Assembly (NCBI GenBank): GCA_016098155.1
Contig: JAAAJB010000055.1
Span: 22,724-86,723, forward strand
DNA from: Actinomortierella ambigua
Taxonomy: Eukaryota; Mortierellomycota; Mortierellomycetes; Mortierellales; Mortierellaceae
Length of the DNA stretch: 64,000 nt
Direction of reading: 5' to 3'
Shown in pieces: positions 59,079 through 64,000 of the stretch. Position numbers and translations under genes: made by a program. How positions within the stretch are numbered: the first letter of the stretch is position 1; the number at the start of each line of letters is the position of its first letter. Below the pieces are notes generated by a model. The model was not told the origin of the DNA and did no database searches. It was given only the letters and a program-made list of their open reading frames with translations.

Positions 59079-62000
59079 CTGTTGTTGTTGTTGTTGCTGC
59101 TGTTGCTGCTGCTGTTGTTGCTGTTGTTGCTGTAGTTGCTGATTACGATGACTTCTGAGCTGTCGCACATCCGACATTAACGACTGTTGTGGCTGCTGAT
59201 GCTGTTGTTGTTGTAGTTGCTGCTGCTGTTGCTGTTGCTGTTGTTGCTGTTGCTGCTGCGAGCTACGTCGTGTCATCACAGTGGGAGCGTCTCGCTCTCT
59301 GGGACTGCTACGAGTGGACCCACTTGACTCCTTGCCATTCATTATGCCAGCAGCAATCGACGTAGGCCCATTGGCTGCGGCCGCTGCCGCGGCTGCTGCC
59401 GCCTTCTCCCTTGTCTGACGTTGCACAGTCGCCTGATTGAGAGCCTGCTGGCGTGTTGACAGAGTAGGACCACGCCGTTCCCGCAAGCCCATCAACAGCA
59501 TACCAGCCTGCTGCTGCTCCTCCTCCTTTCGAGCGGCTTCGTTCTCACGAAGGATCCTGTTCTGCTCCAACAATCGCTCAGCATCCTCCCGTTGTTTCCT
59601 GTCCTTGACTTTTTGTTTGTCTCGCTGCAACTGGAGCTTGGCCGCAGCTGCAACGGCTGCCTCGGACATCGTCCTCATCTTCTTCTGGAGTGCAACTGTC
59701 GGATCCACACTATCGCAAGCAAGCATCTCGGCAATGGCTGCCGGAAGGTATTCAGGCTTGGGATGCATGATCTCTGGCCCATGCAGATTCATGGAGGAAA
59801 CAGCTGTCGGCTCTGGCACGGGAACTGGGGCTGGAGCTGGAACTGGAGCTGGAGCTGGCTCTTGCTTTGGCGAAGGGGTAGTACCCTTCATGACGACATC
59901 CTTGTCTACCGCGTCCGACTGCAATGTCGCGTTCTGAGCCTTGGCCTGGGTATCCTCCATTTCAACGTCTTCCGACACAACTGTTGAGAACGGGGCAACG
60001 GTGCGATTCGGTTCGTCCTTGACACGAACCTCCATCTCCTCTACTGTTGACGTCGGTGCTTCTGCTGCTGTTGTTGCGACCCTCTTCACCGCCTGCTCTT
60101 CCTCCGGTACAGGCTCACGCTTCGTCACCTCAGCCGCCATGGTCAACTCGGTATCATCCTGCTCCGTATCCGACGGCAGCGACATCTCCATATCATCGTC
60201 ATCCTCCGGATCTGCTGCCTTCTCTGAAATTGAGGGTGCTGCTGAAGAGTTTGACGATGTTGGCGGGAGTGCTGGCATGGAGATACGGCGCGGGAAAATT
60301 GGCTCCTTGACTTCATTGTTCGGCTGATCGAAAGGCTTTGCAGTAAGTTCGGTCATGGGCGACTCGATATAAGACCTCAGCGATGGCGACATCATTGTTG
60401 ACGTGCTTGCAGATACAGGAGTGGCAGAACCAAGCCTTAGAGTGTCAATCTTTGTGCACATATCTTCAGTCCGCGGCGAAGGGTACGGGCCTTCAGAGAG
60501 CTTGCGCTTCTGAGCAGCCGAAATACCATCAGCTCTTCGACCAGAAACTGGCTCGAGGCTACGCTTCCCCAGAACTGGTGAAGTATGCGATAAAGAATCC
60601 ATGAGTCCCGAAGCAGAGGCCTCTATTGGAGGTCGTAAGAAGATGGGCTCCTCAACCTTGCCTGCCGATAACACCTCATCTTCACCATCGGCTGGAGGCA
60701 TTGGCTCTTCCCCATCTTCTCCCTTGTCCGTATCTCTGCGCTCCTTCACTGGTGTGGTCTCCTCAGTCGGTGCGGGCTCATGGACAGCAACTGACCCTCG
60801 TCGTGGTCGGGGTGGAAGTGCGATGTTGAGTGAGTGTGAAGGTGTCCGTGCAGCCAAACCGTCCTTGTTCGCCTTTTCGTCCGCTATCCGTTCCTGAAGA
60901 GCCGACGTCTCTGGGTGATCACTCTTGGGTTCTGATATTGATGAGGACCGTGTCGTCTTGGTGAGCTCATCCTGAGGTGCTGAGGATGCTTCTATGACAG
61001 AATTTTTCCGCGACCGTGGTTGTTGTAAACCCTTTTGTTCCGACGACTTTCCAGACTCGCTCCTTGCAGAGAGGACAGGAGGGGCCCTTGGTGATGGGGC
61101 AATCGTCATCCACGGCTTGATGGGCTGCAAATGGGCTGGGATCTGAGACAGCTTGGATAGGCTCTTAGCCGGTGGCGGTGGTGGGGAAGTGGTCGAGCTC
61201 GAATGCCCTGCAATACCTGGCTTTTCAGCCTTATCTGGCTTTTCAGCCTTCTCCGTCTTCTCCGTCTTCTCCGTCTTCTCTGCCTTTTCCGTCTTCTCTG
61301 CCTTCTCCGCCTTCTCTGCCTTGTCCGCTTTGTCCAACTTCTCCGTCCTCTCTGGCTTATGGGTATCTTGTGAGGTTGACGGTGTCGAGTTGGATGCTGA
61401 TGACAAGGGCGGCGTTGGAAGCACTGCAGACGAAGATGACGAAGATTCTGCCGCTGATAATGACGATCCCGTTCCATGTCGGGCCGCTGGGGGTGGAGCT
61501 GGATACAATGGATCCCCGCTGTTGGAACGGCCACTCTTGCGGTCTGCAGTAGGAAGCCGAGGCTGGAATGGTGGCGGTTTGGGTGGTAAGGGATGCGCGA
61601 GGGACCCGATCACCAAAGGTGACAGCAACGACGAAGTTGACGAGCTGCCTTGGGCTGGCATCGTTGATGTTTGATTGTGATCTTCTATAGGTGGCCGTCT
61701 CTCCTTATCCCGCTTGCCAAAGTAGCCCTGTGTTCCAGTATGAGCAACTGTGGGCGACTGCAAATAATGGTTCCCAGTCGAGGGTGTTGGCAATGGCGCT
61801 GTCACATGCCCTTCAGACATGCTGTGCGATCGTGATTGTGGCCGCTGTCCGTGGTGACTACCATTAGTGTTGGACGGATGATGCTGCTGTTGTTCCCGCG
61901 TCTTCCAGTTTGCTCGGATGCGCTCAATGTTGCCTTCCAGCTATCATTGTACAGAAAGAAAGGGGAGGTGGGAAAGATAGGTCGCGACAAGCGTGTAAGA

Positions 62001-63838
62001 AGTCGGTTTATGGTCTCGTGCAGGCACTATAAAAGTCGATATGCTTCTCTTAGATAAGGATCCCGATTTCTTTTTTACCTCAGATCGTGTCACTAGCTTG
62101 TCCATCAGTTTAACCAGCTCCTGCACGGTAGTTTCTTCGTCAAAGTCCTTCTTGTCTTCGCGATATCTGAGAAAACGCCAACCGCCAACTCTAGTCTCTA
62201 GACCAACGCCCTTTTCAAACACTTGCGTGTTCCATTCTGGATCCCACCTATAGTCATCAGAATCGATAAGACCAGAATGCGGCAATGTGTTTGTGTGGTT
62301 AGCCTCAGAAGAATGGTGGGCGAATATTCCTGTATTTCTTGAAAATATTCGCTCTAGTTGTCCTGGGAAATATTAAGCAGCATGCTGTGCGACATACCAA
62401 AACTCGGCAATCTTGCCGTCCGGCGGCGTCGAATGCCATTCACTGGCGAGAGCAGGGTCTGGTGTTACATAATCATAGAGTTTGGATCCAGTACTTGGGT
62501 GCTTGACATGGATCGAGTAGATGGACTTGTGCTCGTTGTTGCGACCGACTTTGATGCGAAAATGCGCTGTGATGTGCGATTTCCATTTCAACCTAAAAAA
62601 AAAAAAAAAAAAAAGCAGAGAAAACGTCCAAGATTGGGAGACAGGTGGAAGGGTGGGTTGCAAAAAATGGTTAGAGATCAAGAGCAACGATGGTAAAACA
62701 TCAGGGGCTAAAGCGCACATTGCCAAACACAGTGACACTGGAACACTGGATCATTGAACAACTCGAAAAAAAAATGCAGAAGCTGACTCACAATTTTGGG
62801 CAAATGCCAGCCGTGTACGGCTGTCGTACAGGAACAAAGATGAGACCTTCCTGACCGTCTTTCCGCGCTGGATGCGACTGCAGCACAAGATTAAGTCCAT
62901 AGGATCGTTGCATCGTTTTCCGCTCGATCCTGGATTGTTGGAGAAGATTCACGTGTGAGAAAGATCGACCAGAACGCCAAAATCAAAACAATAATAAAAA
63001 TAATAACAAAGATCCTGCAGTCCATTGGCCAACATACGTGAAAGGCTCCTTTAACCGCACTTCGTTTGGCTTGCTGGCTTGCACACCGATAATATCCTGG
63101 TCCATCATCTATCATCGATTGGTAAACAATGGGAAAACATGGAGGAGTCAGCAACACATATTGATCCACCACTTTGTTTGCTTACTCTGTATCACATTGC
63201 AACACGAAAAAAACGTACACCTAGTCGCGTGCTGTAAGATCGATGTGTGACCACTGTTCCGTTAAGCACCATAAGGTCAAAGATCATGAACCGCGTTTTC
63301 TAGAACACCAGTAGTACGACGCAGAAGAGAGAGTAAACAATGAATTAGACAACTAGCCAAATGTCTCCTTCAGATCGTAGAAAGTAACATATCCATCCTC
63401 CAGAACTAAGAGATCATACCTTGCCATCCGCCTCGGCAATGAGCTCGCCGTCCAACAGAGTCTCATTCTGGTATTTTGTTGGGCTGTCACGCACAGGCAG
63501 CAAAAAATGGGGTATAAATGAAATTTCCTGGTGACGATCAATCTAATTATTATTGGAGAGACATGCGATGTGACAATGTAAGTAAACAATCGATTACATC
63601 TTACACAATACATTGACGAGCTAACCTGTCTCCTGTCCCACCATCGTCTTGACGCAGGAAGCCAGAATCATGGCCCTATTTTGGGGTTCGTACCAGAAAG
63701 CAGGCTGGGCCCTTTGGCGTGTTGGTACTTAGTAACATGTATCGAACACCTGTTCCCTTGGCTGTGACAAAGTACTCTTCATCTGACAAGAATTGTAAGT
63801 GACGGCGTTCAAAATAAACCGGGTAAGAGCCAGGAAAT
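55761..63838 (-). CDS. mRNA capping enzyme (guanylyltransferase) with ~2,060-residue Gln/Pro-rich tail; N-terminus missing
   Basis: Exons in phase within the window: 63838-63694, 63542-63420, 63299-63219, 63108-63038, 62929-62792, 62592-62398, 62247-62079 and 61940-55761. The first exon begins inside a codon and its predecessor lies beyond or at the window edge. Guanylyltransferase motifs occur in order: I around TAKGTGVRYMLL (Lys present, KxDG altered), III ETLLDGELI, IIIa RFMIFDLMVLNG, IV QEGLIFVPV, V LLKWK, and the C-terminal WRFLRYREDK. The enzyme transfers GMP to the 5' diphosphate of nascent mRNA. The last exon continues without a stop for 2,060 codons of Gln/Pro/Ser/Gly-rich sequence with Lys/Glu repeats (about 61,350-61,200), a charged helix and Gln runs up to 59. 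About 2,366 residues are visible, against 459 in yeast Ceg1. Confidence 0.85.
57528..57704 (-). repeat. Uninterrupted 59-residue polyglutamine run
   Basis: 177 bp of mixed CAG and CAA codons on the minus strand inside the tail of the capping-enzyme gene, followed by one His and six more Gln. Further Gln runs lie at about 59041-59132 and 59215-59262. Mixed codons argue for some age and limit slippage. Confidence 0.95.
61200..61356 (-). repeat. Tandem Lys/Glu-type short repeat (EKxEKAEKxEK)
   Basis: About fourteen near-identical three-to-four-residue units (EKTEKAEK, DKAEK) in the N-terminal part of the tail, encoded by 9-nt GAGAAG-type repeats. Probably a highly charged single helix. Confidence 0.8.
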
Positions 63839-64000
63839 CTAAGAGTGGACAAACGCAAAAGATATATGATCGAGTGAGATTACAGTCATTGAATCAGGGC
63901 AGAAGCTATAGCCTCAGATGTGGAGGTTTCGCTGCTTTCCTCTACTCAGCCCACTACTGTGTTTCGCAAGTATGTAGTGAAAGAAATAAGAGTAACAGCC

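Noticed and set aside
63626..63675. Possible extra exon GHDSGFLRQDDGGTGD in the capping enzyme
   Set aside because: Including it breaks the phase with the next exon. Joining CFL directly to IDRHQEISFIPHF is in phase and matches the family.
1..64000. CRISPR arrays, rRNA genes, complete transposons
   Set aside because: None seen. The only mobile-element sequences are the two decayed transposase fragments.

Overview
The window looks like a gene-dense piece of a fungal nuclear genome. Most genes are broken by short GT-AG introns, usually 60 to 250 nt, which often have long T-runs before the acceptor. Proteins are rich in Gln, Pro and Ser homopolymers, and UTRs and introns are full of A/T and G/C homopolymers. 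The gene set includes an EBP2, CWC25, importin alpha, a carotenoid oxygenase, RAB3GAP2, an augmin-like protein, a roadblock dynein light chain and a FRAY/OSR1-type kinase. That mix points to an early-diverging filamentous fungus (Mucoromycota, most likely Mortierellomycota). The taxonomic placement is inference. Exon joins below were worked out by hand by matching splice phases, and each total is divisible by three.

Left part (1-22.6 kb): the 5' end of an unidentified gene (-); an SPT23/MGA2-like TIG/ankyrin regulator (-); a divergent HAUS5-like augmin candidate (+); a frameshifted coding remnant; a small thioredoxin-fold protein without a CxxC motif (+); a decayed Tc1/mariner transposase (-); a six-exon neurochondrin (-); an F-BAR/RhoGAP protein (+); and a membrane protein with a 1.6 kb intron (+).

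Middle accessory stretch (22.6-30.9 kb): gene-poor and AT-rich. It holds a hAT transposase remnant and a secreted protein with two cyanovirin-N-like (CVNH) domains, in which the internal duplication copied the introns too.

Right part (30.9-64 kb): compact housekeeping genes. In order these are a carotenoid cleavage dioxygenase (+), EBP2 for ribosome biogenesis (+), the RAB3GAP2 N-terminal-domain protein (-), importin alpha (-), CWC25 splicing factor (+, divergent from importin alpha), roadblock dynein light chain (+), an OSR1/FRAY-like kinase (+), neutral sphingomyelinase (+), a His/Gly-rich hydrophilin-like protein (-), and an mRNA guanylyltransferase fused in frame to a ~2,060-residue Gln/Pro-rich tail (-, N-terminus outside the window).

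There is no operon-like logic. Functional links are indirect: CWC25, EBP2 and the capping enzyme act in RNA processing, importin alpha in nuclear import, and HAUS5-like and roadblock proteins on microtubules. The strongest leads are the capping-enzyme fusion with its altered motif I, the kinase tail carrying five RFx[V/I] motifs where a CCT domain is expected, and the tandem CVNH gene.
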